Origin: Cryobacterium sinapicolor
GTDB taxonomy: Bacteria; Actinomycetota; Actinomycetes; Actinomycetales; Microbacteriaceae
Assembly: GCF_004403465.1 (NCBI RefSeq)
Contig: NZ_SOGQ01000079.1
Coordinates: 1-37,651 of the forward strand
Reading direction: 5' to 3'
Length of the DNA stretch: 37,651 nt
Below, piece after piece: positions 1 through 8,120 of this stretch (position 1 is the stretch's first letter; every line of letters starts with the position of its first letter). The notes beneath the pieces are model-generated. The model was not told where the DNA came from. It was given only the letters and a program-made list of their open reading frames with translations, and did not search any database. Position numbers and translations under genes: made by a program.

Positions 1-87
1 GACGCCTCCCATGACGCCCATCTGGACGCGTTCGACCAATGGGTTGAGATCCTGCATTCTTTCCTGCACCAAGACCAGCCGCACTGA
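1..87 (+). CDS. C-terminal end of an unidentified protein (partial)
   Basis: An open frame enters from the left edge and stops with TGA at 85-87, giving 28 residues rich in His, Asp and Trp and ending HSFLHQDQPH. The spacing of a late His and a W..I..FL helix resembles the end of an alpha/beta hydrolase, but too little is present to assign a family. The opposite-strand acetyltransferase ends 47 bases further on, so the two genes converge. Confidence 0.45.
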   Translation, partial: DASHDAHLDAFDQWVEILHSFLHQDQPH

Positions 88-134
88 AGCCTCGCGCCCG
101 CATAGGGTTGGTGACTCGGACTTGAGCCCGTGTG

Positions 135-638
135 TCAGCGTATCTCCGGCACGGCGTACTTGAACCCGACGTGCGATGCCGTAAAGCCAAGCCGTTCATA
201 GAATCGGTGCGCATCCACGCGTGCGGCGTCAGAGGTGAGCTGAACGAGCTGGGCACCGAATGTCGGTGCATTGTCCACAGCCCAACGAATCATTGCTCCA
301 CCAACTCCGCGGCTCCTCTGATCAGACCGAACCCGGACGGCTTCGATCTGCAAACGCGAGGACCCGACTCGAGCGAGTCCCGGAATAACGGTGAGCTGCA
401 TCGTGGCAATCACTTCACCCTGAATCGAAGTCGCGACGAGCAGTTGCTGCGCCGGATCTGCGTCGATGGCGGCGAACGCACGCTCGTAGGCGGGAAGGTC
501 CTCCGATCGACCAGTGTCGCCTCGGGAGGCGCTGATCGAGTCATCCGCGAGCAGTCCAAGGACTGCCGACAAGTCTTCTTGTCTAGCGCGCCGGAGAATT
601 GCCGAACCAGAGGACAGGGTGAGGGTGACGTCGACCAT
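135..638 (-). CDS. GNAT family N-acetyltransferase
   Basis: A 167-residue protein starting MVDVTLTLSSG. It has the GNAT layout: an N-terminal strand with AILRRARQEDL, a central strand pair (EVIATMQLTVIPGLAR), the acetyl-CoA pyrophosphate loop RSDQRSRGVGGAMI (R-x-x-x-G-x-G/A type) and a C-terminal HRFYERLGF motif. The frame stays open 48 codons upstream of this ATG, but that stretch is basic and low in complexity and overlaps the divergent gene, so the internal ATG at 638 is preferred. Family members transfer an acetyl group from acetyl-CoA to an amine; the substrate cannot be read from sequence. Confidence 0.85.
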   Translation of the reverse strand: MVDVTLTLSSGSAILRRARQEDLSAVLGLLADDSISASRGDTGRSEDLPAYERAFAAIDADPAQQLLVATSIQGEVIATMQLTVIPGLARVGSSRLQIEAVRVRSDQRSRGVGGAMIRWAVDNAPTFGAQLVQLTSDAARVDAHRFYERLGFTASHVGFKYAVPEIR

Positions 639-757
639 GCTTCGAGTATTCCAAACGCTGCGCTTCCATGCGGACAGGCTGCGGGACGAACCTGCCGCGT
701 CAAGGGTTGCCAAAAGACAGAGCATCGGAATGCTCAGGCGCTGGGTAGGGTTGTGCC

Positions 758-1060
758 ATGACTTTCGCAAACGCGGGAACACTCGGTGTCGTCCCCGGTA
801 AACGTGATGAGCTGGTCGCTCATCTGACTCAGCGCAGCGACACCCTCAAACAGATCGGCTGCCTGGCGTATGAGGTAGGGGTCAGCGACGACGACCTCGA
901 CACGGTGTTCGTCGTGGAACTATGGGACAGCGCCGAAGCGCATCAAGCTTCGCTCGCCTTGCCCGAGGTCCAAGCATCTATAGCGACCGCAAGGCCGCTT
1001 CTGTCGGGCGCTTTTGGCGGGTTTCGCTTCAACGTCGTCGGATCACCACTACGCGACTGA
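758..1060 (+). CDS. ABM-domain putative quinol monooxygenase
   Basis: A 100-residue single-domain protein of the antibiotic biosynthesis monooxygenase fold (dimeric alpha+beta barrel). Typical features are the start TFANAGTLGVVPGKRDEL, the strand-helix LAYEVGVSDDDLDTVFVVELWDS, and an H-x-A-S-L pattern after the Trp. Relatives (YgiN-like) act on quinones or polyketides without a cofactor, or serve as small oxidative-stress proteins. It is divergent from the acetyltransferase with about 120 bases between starts. The substrate is unknown. Confidence 0.75.
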   Translation: MTFANAGTLGVVPGKRDELVAHLTQRSDTLKQIGCLAYEVGVSDDDLDTVFVVELWDSAEAHQASLALPEVQASIATARPLLSGAFGGFRFNVVGSPLRD

Positions 1061-1124
1061 ACTGCGGCGCTCCAAGCGCACGCTCTACGATCCACCGTCG
1101 GAACTCCTCAGCCGTTCCATCAAC

Positions 1125-1198
1125 CGTTCCCAAACGCCACTCCCCCGATATTTCGGAACCTCGGCGCAGTGGCGCCGAATCTGCGTCTGTGGACGTCC
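1125..1198. repeat. Dispersed imperfect repeat, copy A1
   Basis: These 74 bases match 4359-4432 in the same orientation at about 61 of 74 positions by eye, with one compensating shift near the start. The best conserved blocks are ACGCCACTCCCCCGA, TTCGGAAC and GCGCCGAATCTGC. The copy lies between the ABM gene and the end of the opposite-strand membrane protein and is not part of a convincing gene. No terminal inverted repeats were seen. Confidence 0.75.
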
Positions 1199-1216
1199 CC
1201 TCTACGTGAAACTGCG

Positions 1217-1765
1217 TTATCCATTCCAGTCGCGATCGATGAGAATCAGGGTCCGCCCTGAGCTGTCGGTCCCTGTGATTACCTCGGTAAAATATCGGCC
1301 GTGAGAGAAGGACATCACACCGTCGGTGGATACAAAACCAAGTCGCTCGAATCGCTCCATTCGGTACGCGTTGAACATTCCGGCCGGAACAGGCGGAAGC
1401 TCAGGTGGTTCAGCAGCCTCAGGCAACCGCACGAGCCCCCACTCAGATCCGGCGAAGAGAAACTTACCCGTTCCGGAATCAAGAACTTCGCTGTTATCAG
1501 GAAGGTCGAGTCGCCCTACGCCCTCGAGAAAAGACAACTTCAGGTCGACGCAGCTGTTCGGGTCATAGACCGCGCAAGTTCCCGTAGACGTTTCTTGCAT
1601 GGGCCAGATGAAAGCTTTGACGGCGAACCAGCCAGCGAAAATCAGCATCACGCACACAGCAACAAGCATGATCACGGTGAACAGGGCCTTGCTTACCCGA
1701 CCGGTGTGCCCTGGCAAAGCAGTTTGTTCAACGGCGTCGGGCATCAGGTCTCTAATGTTTCCCAT
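1217..1765 (-). CDS. Single-pass membrane protein of unknown function
   Basis: About 182 residues. A short cytosolic N-terminus is followed by one strong membrane helix (ALFTVIMLVAVCVMLIFAGW, about residues 27-50) and a roughly 130-residue extracytoplasmic domain with two Cys close together (GTCAVYDPNSC), which may form a disulfide. The domain contains a Pro-rich linker (EPPELPPVP) and ends DSSGRTLILIDRDWNG. ATG at 1765 is used; ATG at 1744 (MPDAVEQ) is an alternative with a better-placed AGAGA. No family recognised. Confidence 0.65.
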   Translation of the reverse strand: MGNIRDLMPDAVEQTALPGHTGRVSKALFTVIMLVAVCVMLIFAGWFAVKAFIWPMQETSTGTCAVYDPNSCVDLKLSFLEGVGRLDLPDNSEVLDSGTGKFLFAGSEWGLVRLPEAAEPPELPPVPAGMFNAYRMERFERLGFVSTDGVMSFSHGRYFTEVITGTDSSGRTLILIDRDWNG

Positions 1766-1879
1766 CAAGCCACAGCATAGAGGTCGACAAGTCCGACGGA
1801 TCGGCGAGTGCAGATAGCGCCTTACGGTGTCTCACAGAGTGGTGGTCGGACGACCAACCTTGATCGAGGGGCCCTGTCC

Positions 1880-2461
1880 ATGCTGAAACGGAGCGGCGAT
1901 ACGATCAATTTCATGAGATCGCCTGCCCAGACCTGTTTCGCCGCTGTCCTTGTAGTGATTCTGGGAACCGTTATCACGGGATGTGCGACCCAATCTCAAC
2001 CCGACAAGAGCACCCAGACCCCCTTGGCCAGCTGCGACAAAATTCTCCCGAAGAAATTGGCGCAGGATATCCTCGGGAGGTCCGGCACGGTCGTGCAACT
2101 CCACGACAAGGAGCCTGACGCAGTCGACCCCCTCGTCGACAGAATGGTCACCGATGGCATTGCCTGCGGTGGCATTGTCAGCGAGGCCCAGACTAGCGAT
2201 GGTGCTGTGATGATTGGCCAACTGGCGATGAACGAGACTCAGTGGGCTGAGGCTCAGTCCAAGTTCGCTGCCGACGGTCATGAAAGGGTCGATGAATTCG
2301 TCGAAGGATGGGTATACGTGTCTAAGCCCAGCGACGACCCGACAATGGGCAGTGGATTCGCTTGGCGTGACGGAGTTCTCTACTACGTACAGAATCCCCT
2401 CATACTCATGCTGGTGCCACCCTTCGCTTCAGAATTTGCCGACGGCGCCCCGCCCTCATGA
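1880..2461 (+). CDS. Lipoprotein of unknown function
   Basis: 193 residues with a type II signal peptide: basic start MLKRSGDTINFMR, hydrophobic core CFAAVLVVILGTVI and lipobox TGC. After the Cys comes a Gln/Ser/Pro linker, then a domain starting ASCDKILPKKLAQDILG, a pattern seen at the start of many actinobacterial DUF3558-like lipoproteins that share the helix C..L(P)....A..LLG. ATG at 1880 is preceded by GAGGGG; ATG at 1913 would also keep the lipobox. The mature protein should sit on the outer face of the membrane. The downstream lipoprotein has the same plan and may be a paralogue. Confidence 0.75.
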   Translation: MLKRSGDTINFMRSPAQTCFAAVLVVILGTVITGCATQSQPDKSTQTPLASCDKILPKKLAQDILGRSGTVVQLHDKEPDAVDPLVDRMVTDGIACGGIVSEAQTSDGAVMIGQLAMNETQWAEAQSKFAADGHERVDEFVEGWVYVSKPSDDPTMGSGFAWRDGVLYYVQNPLILMLVPPFASEFADGAPPS

Positions 2462-2615
2462 ACTCCTGAGTAGCGGGATGGACGGCGGTCCCCGTGACTA
2501 CGCAAGGCGGGACGCGGGAACGGGCGGCGTGGCGATGGCAGGTTCCACTGCGACACAACTAGATCTTCGACCGCCACCCGGCCCCGCTGGAAATGTGCGT
2601 CGTTAGTGTCAAGGT

Positions 2616-3722
2616 ATGAGAACTTTGCGTTGTGCCGTCTCCGCCGTTGTCGTTATTGCCCTGACCGCGTCACTGGCTTCGTGTACGCCCGCCCCCGTGC
2701 CAAGTACCCCTCGAGGGCAAACCGCCACGGCCGCACCCGCAGACACATCGCCACTCACGTGTGACGATCTGGTTTCACCAGACGCCGCAGTGGCCGCTCT
2801 CACAGGCTCGAATGGTGTGACTCCCGACGTGGCGAAGGCTGTCCAACCCTCCCATGCACTCGAGCACGCGCTGCTCACTGGAGCAGGCGGACTCGCCTGC
2901 TCCTGGCGCGTCGGAGCGGGGCAGCTGGCTATTGGCGCCGAACAAGGCGACTGGGCCTATCTGAGTATTGATGTGCTGCCCGACGCTGCGTTGGATTGGG
3001 TCCCCCCGTATGCCGGCGACGCCCCGTCCGCCGAGCACAGGAAAGTTGGCCAGATCGAGGCAACAACCGCTGCCGGTGAGAGCGGGTGGCGGATCTCCGC
3101 ACCCGTCGAGTCCGCCTGGGTGGACGTCAGGGTCACCTCGTCGGCTGTCATCAGTGGTGGCAGCCGATTCGAGGGCGCTCCTCTTGAGAGCGTTCTCGAT
3201 GGAATGATGCCCGCCGCGGAAGAGTCCTTTGCGGCCGTCACTGCGGCAACATCCAAGCAGATGAGTTGGCCTGCCCTTCCATTCCGCGAAAGCGAGGCGC
3301 GCTGCGACGGCGGCCTCAACCAAGTGGGCATTGAGAACGCACTGCAACTCAACGGTGCGCCGGTGGAATACAGCCTGCTCGACTCCCGTGAAAAGACCAT
3401 CGACGCACTCTCCGACGCTGTGGAGGCGCGCATTGGAGTGTTCCGGTGTGAACTGTTCGCGGAAGGGTTCGGCTACACCGAGATCACCGTCGTACGCGAC
3501 TTCCAGACGATCCTCGCGGAGCTGACGACGCTGCCCGACATGGCATCGGCGCTCGAACCGATCGTTCTCGAAGGATCGGTAGAAGGCGAGACTGCTCTGC
3601 AGGCACGTCGCGACGACGGCCCCCACTCACCCCTCTACTTCACTCTCGGCCAGACGCTCTACGGCGTCTCGTCCGACGGACCGGCTACGGTCGCTGAGGC
3701 GATCATCGCCCAGACCCGCTAA
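2616..3722 (+). CDS. Lipoprotein with two similar halves, unknown function
   Basis: 368 residues. The signal peptide MRTLRCAVSAVVVIALTASL ends in the lipobox ASC at Cys23, followed by a Pro/Thr linker. The domain opens with LTCDDLVSPDAAVAALTG, and a second similar opening (EARCDGGLNQVGIENALQLNG) appears near residue 228, which suggests two copies of a C-D-x-L...A.AL module. No catalytic motif is visible. It probably faces outward on the membrane. The gene follows the previous lipoprotein after about 150 bases with no gene between. Confidence 0.75.
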   Translation: MRTLRCAVSAVVVIALTASLASCTPAPVPSTPRGQTATAAPADTSPLTCDDLVSPDAAVAALTGSNGVTPDVAKAVQPSHALEHALLTGAGGLACSWRVGAGQLAIGAEQGDWAYLSIDVLPDAALDWVPPYAGDAPSAEHRKVGQIEATTAAGESGWRISAPVESAWVDVRVTSSAVISGGSRFEGAPLESVLDGMMPAAEESFAAVTAATSKQMSWPALPFRESEARCDGGLNQVGIENALQLNGAPVEYSLLDSREKTIDALSDAVEARIGVFRCELFAEGFGYTEITVVRDFQTILAELTTLPDMASALEPIVLEGSVEGETALQARRDDGPHSPLYFTLGQTLYGVSSDGPATVAEAIIAQTR

Positions 3723-3842
3723 GGCCGCATCACCATCCAACACGGCCCTTGTTACCGTTGAGGGTTCCTTGTTTGACTGATGCGGCGCGACATGTACGCG
3801 GAGCAGGCGAGCGAGAGCCGCGCGCGATGGGATGATCGTGGC

Positions 3843-4337
3843 ATGGAACTCACGGACCTTTCCGGATCGGTGCGGGTCGTCCTTCATCCGGTCAAGTACC
3901 AGTTCGAATCGGTGGTCGGTGACATATGGGATGACAATTGGCTCATCATTGAAGGTGATGTCGATTCGGGAGAAGCGAAGTGGTCGTTTCGAGATCCGTC
4001 GTTGGTTGTCGACGAAGCACTGGAGATCGCAAATTGGCTTGAGCGGGTTGGCACTCAGCTTGAGGCGCCCACTGATGTTAGTGACAGTGCTGGCATTGAA
4101 CCGTCCCTGACTTTCACCGAGCCGAACCTTGCATTCAGCGTCAGAAGCTACAGGGAAGACACTGCTGTCATTCGAGTCCATTTCTCTCTAGAGTCGTTGC
4201 CTCCGACTCGGCGCGGCTCGGAAATCGATCATTTCGCCGAGTACGCCTTCCGGGTCGAAATTGAGATCACACTCGTGGATGCGCTTAGAGCCGCTGCGAC
4301 CTGGCGGGAGGAACTCGCTGCCTTTCCTCGGCGCTGA
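3843..4337 (+). CDS. WapI-like immunity protein (putative)
   Basis: 164 residues, soluble, acidic, with no signal peptide, starting MELTDLSGSVRVVLHPVKYQ. The pattern DDNWLIIEGDV, KWSFRDPSLVVDEA and a WL helix, followed by two long strands of a beta-sandwich, resembles the WapI family of polymorphic-toxin immunity proteins as I remember it. No toxin gene is next to it, so it would be an orphan immunity gene or a domain reused elsewhere. A longer frame starts at 3780, but the added residues are basic and unlike the family, so ATG 3843 is preferred. Confidence 0.55.
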   Translation: MELTDLSGSVRVVLHPVKYQFESVVGDIWDDNWLIIEGDVDSGEAKWSFRDPSLVVDEALEIANWLERVGTQLEAPTDVSDSAGIEPSLTFTEPNLAFSVRSYREDTAVIRVHFSLESLPPTRRGSEIDHFAEYAFRVEIEITLVDALRAAATWREELAAFPRR

Positions 4338-4358
4338 GAACTGAAGAGTCCCGCCTGA

Positions 4359-4432
4359 CGTTCCCCAACGCCACTCCCCCGAGGCTTCGGAACTTCGACG
4401 AATTAGCGCCGAATCTGCTGCCGTAGACGTCC
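4359..4432. repeat. Dispersed imperfect repeat, copy A2
   Basis: Partner of 1125-1198, same orientation, about 82 percent identical by eye. It lies between the WapI-like gene and the DUF2283 gene and ends about 35 bases before the DUF2283 start, so it may carry or border that gene's promoter. No transposase is nearby. Confidence 0.75.
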
Positions 4433-4466
4433 GTCTTGCGGGTGCCTAGTACCGTATTCTTGCGCC

Positions 4467-4700
4467 GTGAAGAACTTGCGGCGAGGCTCCTATGACCGGT
4501 CCGCGGATGCGGCTTACTTCAACATCTCACCTCGCATAAAAGCTGGGGAGGCCGTTCGGCAGGACGTTCACGAAATCGACGGCCGCGGCGAAGTCATCCT
4601 TGACTTCGATAAAGACGGCAAGCTTCTAGGGGTCGAGATCCTCGGCGCCACGTCCCTACTGCGCCCGTCCACCCTGAAACAAGCCAAGCGAATCGGCTGA
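4467..4700 (+). CDS. DUF2283 domain protein
   Basis: 77 residues that span the whole DUF2283 domain: YDRSADAAYFNIS, a charged turn, then EVILDFDKDGKLLGVEILGA. This is the usual Y-D-x-x-x-D-x-x-Y start and D-x-x-G-x-(L/I)-x-G-(I/V)-E-(I/L) strand pair. The biochemical function of the family is unknown. The GTG start at 4467 lies only about seven bases after TATTCT (4454-4459), a good -10 box, so a leaderless transcript is likely. Confidence 0.8.
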   Translation: MKNLRRGSYDRSADAAYFNISPRIKAGEAVRQDVHEIDGRGEVILDFDKDGKLLGVEILGATSLLRPSTLKQAKRIG

Positions 4701-4738
4701 CCCAGTAGCGCTCCGGTTCTATGGCCGTTCCGCTCCCG

Positions 4739-4777
4739 GGCGGTGATGCCGCTATTCTGCGGCAATAGAGCACCGCC
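4739..4777. terminator. Hairpin terminator between convergent genes
   Basis: A nested stem: outer arms GGCGGTG (4739-4745) and CACCGCC (4771-4777), inner arms TGCCGC (4747-4752) and GCGGCA (4759-4764) with a six-base loop. It lies between DUF2283 on the plus strand and a lipoprotein ending at 4822 on the minus strand, so it can serve both. It lacks a long T-run, which is common in actinobacteria. Confidence 0.55.
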
Positions 4778-4821
4778 ACTCTTCTTCAATAGCACAGGGG
4801 TGGCGGGAAAATTCGGCTGCG

Positions 4822-5241
4822 TCAGCCGATGAGTGTCGACCATGCGACATCGATCACGCAGAGACCATCGTCGGTTTCGCGGTAAAAGACGTAGCCGGGA
4901 TGTTTGTCACCGGGAGTCGCCCCCTCGGGAAGACCCTCCAGGTTGATGTTCCACTGCGGATCGAGTGGTACTTGTTCATCCCAGTAGTCGGCAAAGAACC
5001 GTTCCGGCTCGCCTGCAGAGCGGCCTTCCCAATCTTTTGCCGTACCGAGATCGGCTTCGGCGTCTTCGCAAACGAGATCAGATGTCCCGCCAGAAGCGAG
5101 GTCTTTGATGAGGTTCTCGGTAGTTTGGATAACTTGAGCACCGTCGTTCCCCCAAATTAGCGTGTCTACGGAGCACCCGCTCAAGACCACTGCGCACACA
5201 GTTGCGAATCCGGCGAGAGCGAGAGCGCGACGAGGCTTCAT
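4822..5241 (-). CDS. Small lipoprotein of unknown function
   Basis: 139 residues. The signal peptide MKPRRALALAGFATVCAVV ends in the lipobox LSGC at Cys23. The mature part has a helix (VIQTTENLIKDLA), then two Cys (LVCEDAE and GLCVIDVAW) that could pair, with an RFFADYWDEQ segment between them. No known family. The gene converges on DUF2283 across the hairpin at 4739-4777. Confidence 0.7.
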   Translation of the reverse strand: MKPRRALALAGFATVCAVVLSGCSVDTLIWGNDGAQVIQTTENLIKDLASGGTSDLVCEDAEADLGTAKDWEGRSAGEPERFFADYWDEQVPLDPQWNINLEGLPEGATPGDKHPGYVFYRETDDGLCVIDVAWSTLIG

Positions 5242-5407
5242 GCCTTGAGGCTACAAGATGGCACCTCGCCGAATCACTTGAAGCGGAGATTCCTAGAGCC
5301 CGCGTGATTTCTTATAGTGCCCGCTCCGCGTTCCGTTTCCGGTTGGTGGACGCGCCGAACTATTGGGGCTCAGGTTGTCAGCGTGGACGGGCGAGCGTTC
5401 GGGCCAT

Positions 5408-6691
5408 TCAGTTCGCGGCCACCACGACCGGACGCCGCTCCATTGCCCGCCAGGCTCCTCCGGACAGTGGGCTCAGCGTGACGAGCGTGTAGACGACCGC
5501 GATGATTCCGAAGGCGAGCGACAGGCCGATCGTGTCGGCGGCGATGCCGCCGAGCAGGGCGCCGAACGGCACACCCGCCCACGCACCGGCGTTGATCAGG
5601 CCGAACACCCGGCCGCGCATGTGTTCGGGAACGCGTTCAAGCTCCACCGTGCCGAGGATCGGATTGATCGCCCCAGCCGCCAGGCCCGAGAGCGCGGTCA
5701 TCGCAACGAGCACGGGAAGCGGCGCACCGACGGCGAAGGCAGCGCTCGACGGGCCGCCAGCCAGGGCGAAGCAAACCGCCAGGGTCACACGGCGGGGCAC
5801 CCGGTGAGCGACGAAGCCGAAGGCCACGTTTCCCACCAGGGCGCATCCGCCCATGACCGCCACCAGCAGACCGAGAGCGGCCGCGCCCCCTAGACGATCG
5901 TTCGCGTAGAGGGGCATCAGGGTCGAGCCGCGCGCGGCGTCGAGCAGATTCGTGACCAGTACGAGGCCGACGACCAACCGCATCAACGGGTCATGGATGA
6001 CGAAGCGGAAGCCTTCGGCCAGGTCGGCCCAATAGGAGGAACGGGGAGTGTCGACACTGTCGCCCCTCAGCCTGACGGTGGCAGGAACGGCTGCCACGAA
6101 CGCCCAGGTCAGCAGGGCTGAGACTGCGAACGTGGCCGCGTTGACGAATAGGGCTGCGATCGGCCCCAGGAACGCGACGAGCAGACCGGCGATCGAGGCA
6201 CCGATCAGCTTGGCGAAGCGCTCAGAACCATCCAACAGCCCGACACTCTGCTCGATCCGCACGCCGGCCCTTACGGTCAACCCGGGCAGCATGACGCGCC
6301 GCGCAGTCTGCCCGGGGGTGTCGAGCAGACCACCCGCGAATACCAGAATAAGAAGGGCCCAGAATGGCAGCCCGACGGTCAGCGCCAGTACCGGCATGGC
6401 CAGCACGGTGGCACCACTCACGAGGTCCGCAACGATCGCCGCTCTGCGGTGACCCACCCGGTCCACGACAACCCCGCCGAGCGCCCCGCCGACCACAACC
6501 GGGGCGGTAGCGAAGAATGCCGCGATTCCCACCTCGACGCCCGACCCACCGAGGCCGAGGACGTAGAAGGGGATGGCGAACGCTGTGATCACGTTGCCTG
6601 TTTGCGAGATCGCGTGGGCAGCCAGCAGGGCCGAGAGGGCGCCCATTGCGCGGCGGTCGCGAGGCAGCGCCTCCCCCAGGTTCTTACTCAT
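5408..6691 (-). CDS. MFS transporter, MdfA/DHA-type efflux candidate
   Basis: 427 residues with about twelve hydrophobic segments. The family signature is visible after helix 2 as GGVVVDRVGHRRAAIVADL (G-x-x-x-D-R-x-G-R-R type), and a second-half counterpart is FGFVAHRVPRRVTLAVCF. It should export small molecules in exchange for protons. It starts 12 bases after the ArsR-type regulator ends, on the same strand, so the two form an operon and the regulator's ligand is probably the transporter's substrate. The substrate itself cannot be read. Confidence 0.85.
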   Translation of the reverse strand: MSKNLGEALPRDRRAMGALSALLAAHAISQTGNVITAFAIPFYVLGLGGSGVEVGIAAFFATAPVVVGGALGGVVVDRVGHRRAAIVADLVSGATVLAMPVLALTVGLPFWALLILVFAGGLLDTPGQTARRVMLPGLTVRAGVRIEQSVGLLDGSERFAKLIGASIAGLLVAFLGPIAALFVNAATFAVSALLTWAFVAAVPATVRLRGDSVDTPRSSYWADLAEGFRFVIHDPLMRLVVGLVLVTNLLDAARGSTLMPLYANDRLGGAAALGLLVAVMGGCALVGNVAFGFVAHRVPRRVTLAVCFALAGGPSSAAFAVGAPLPVLVAMTALSGLAAGAINPILGTVELERVPEHMRGRVFGLINAGAWAGVPFGALLGGIAADTIGLSLAFGIIAVVYTLVTLSPLSGGAWRAMERRPVVVAAN

Positions 6692-6703
6692 CGGCGGCCT
6701 GAC

Positions 6704-7291
6704 TCAGGGACGGCGATAAGCCTGGTAGACGAGCACGACGGGCTCGGCGCCATCGGCCGTGGCCGTGTCGTGAGCGGCGCTCGCGTCGACCCACCGGTTG
6801 ACCAGTGCTTCGAGCTCGGCCCGCATGGTGCCCAGTTCCTCGACGGTGAGACGCAGGCTGCGGTCACCACTCGCGCCCGCTGCGACCCACTCGCGGGGCA
6901 GGGCAGGCGTCGCGTCGATGTAGTCGGTATACCGGGCGGCGTAGGCCTGGGCAATCGACTTCTGCAAAACAGACGACGCCGCGAGTTTGTCGGGGTCGTC
7001 GAGCAGATCGGCGGGCTCCCAGCTGGTCAGCAGGGTCGTGGCCTTCCACCAGCGTTCGCGGTGGTCGGTGCTCTGAGCCTCGGCCGGCTCGATCAGGGCG
7101 ATGGAAGCAAGCTTGCCGAGATGGTAGCTGATGGTACCGGGAGCCTCATCGACGACGTCGCCGAGTTGGGCTGCGGTCAGCGGGCCGCGTTCGCGCAGCA
7201 GGCCGAGTAGACGCAGCCGGGTCGGATGCGCGAGGACCCGCATGGAGGCGGCCGAGTTGAGCGTGGTGCGTGAGGAGTCGCGGGGGGTCAT
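6704..7291 (-). CDS. ArsR-type helix-turn-helix regulator
   Basis: 195 residues. The N-terminal winged helix contains MRVLAHPTRLRLLGLL, LTAAQLGDVVDEAPGTISYH and HLGKL, the ArsR (HTH_20) pattern of a helix-turn-helix over about residues 17-65. The rest is helical and probably handles dimer contacts and ligand. There is no metal-binding CxC. ATG at 7291 is chosen because a TATAGT box (complement of 7301-7306) lies nine bases upstream, so the transcript is essentially leaderless. Longer starts would run into the operator. The gene sits directly before the MFS gene. Confidence 0.85.
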   Translation of the reverse strand: MTPRDSSRTTLNSAASMRVLAHPTRLRLLGLLRERGPLTAAQLGDVVDEAPGTISYHLGKLASIALIEPAEAQSTDHRERWWKATTLLTSWEPADLLDDPDKLAASSVLQKSIAQAYAARYTDYIDATPALPREWVAAGASGDRSLRLTVEELGTMRAELEALVNRWVDASAAHDTATADGAEPVVLVYQAYRRP

Positions 7292-7300
7292 ACCGATGAC

Positions 7301-7349
7301 ACTATAAGAACAACAGTTATTGCGCAATGATTGTTGCGCAATAACTGTT
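7301..7349. promoter_or_regulatory. Perfect 16-bp inverted-repeat operator and leaderless promoter
   Basis: AACAGTTATTGCGCAA (7312-7327) and its exact reverse complement (7334-7349) are separated by six bases. Each arm also holds the small palindrome TTGCGCAA, so two dimers could bind side by side. The site lies just upstream of the -10 box TATAGT of the ArsR-type gene (7301-7306, minus strand) and 33 bases before the start of the plus-strand phosphatase. It is therefore placed to repress the regulator-MFS operon and perhaps the phosphatase. Confidence 0.85.
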
Positions 7350-7382
7350 ACTCGATCTGTCTCTCGCTCCTAAGCTGAGCCC

Positions 7383-8120
7383 ATGGTCAACGAGGCGGAA
7401 CATGAGGGCCGGGCTCTTCGGGTCGAAGGTTTGGTGAACGCACGCGATCTCGGTGGCCTCCCCCGTCAAAATGGAGCACTGACTCCCAGGGGCGTTTTCT
7501 TCCGTTCCGAGAATGTTGACTGGGTTACTCCGGCGGGGTGGGGCCAAGTGCACGAAGCCGGCATCCGCACCATCGTCGACCTCCGCCAGGCAGGCGAACG
7601 GGCGCGGGACACCCAGCCGCGGCCCGAGTGGCTGACCACTCTCCGAGTCGATCTGGACGGCCTCGATGATGCCGTTTTCTGGAAGGACTTCTGGAGCAAT
7701 GGGCTCAGCGGCACGGCCCTGTACTTCTTGCCGCATCTTGAGGCGATGCCCGAGCGTAGCGTCGCTGGCCTGTCCGCGTTGGCCAGCGCGCCAGAAGGCG
7801 GCATTCTCTTTCATTGCATGGGCGGACGAGATAGAACCGGACTCATCGCGATGCTGCTCCTCGCTGCCATTGACACGGAACCGGACGCCATCGTCGACGA
7901 TTATCTTGAAACAGTCAGACTGGCCGATCTTCGAGCGGCAACATCGAATCGGAACAACGCCGAACCCGAGATTGAGGCGCTGTGTCAGACCTACGGCACG
8001 ACAACAGAGGGAGCATTCCGCTCCGCACTTCTCGGCCTCGACTTGGTCGCGCTCCTCGAATCCCCGTGGCTCAACGAAGCCAACAGGGCTGCGGTCACGA
8101 GTTGGCGAAGCAACGTGTAA
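7383..8120 (+). CDS. Protein tyrosine/serine phosphatase (Y_phosphatase3 type)
   Basis: 245 residues. Features in order are NARDLGGLP (residues 19-27), a GVFFRSENVD strand, TIVDLRQAGE (63-72) and the catalytic loop HCMGGRDRTG (144-153) with Cys145 and Arg151 of the C-x5-R motif. The conserved DDYLETVRL helix follows. Family members remove phosphate from tyrosine/serine residues or inositol phosphates. The gene is divergent from the ArsR-MFS operon across a shared operator, but its link to efflux is unknown. It converges on the next lipoprotein with about 50 bases between. Confidence 0.85.
   Translation: MVNEAEHEGRALRVEGLVNARDLGGLPRQNGALTPRGVFFRSENVDWVTPAGWGQVHEAGIRTIVDLRQAGERARDTQPRPEWLTTLRVDLDGLDDAVFWKDFWSNGLSGTALYFLPHLEAMPERSVAGLSALASAPEGGILFHCMGGRDRTGLIAMLLLAAIDTEPDAIVDDYLETVRLADLRAATSNRNNAEPEIEALCQTYGTTTEGAFRSALLGLDLVALLESPWLNEANRAAVTSWRSNV

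Noticed and set aside
2775-3626. A 283-codon open frame opposite the second lipoprotein.
   Set aside because: High GC leaves long antisense frames open; the composition is His/Arg-rich and there is no motif or ribosome site, while the sense strand encodes a clear lipoprotein.
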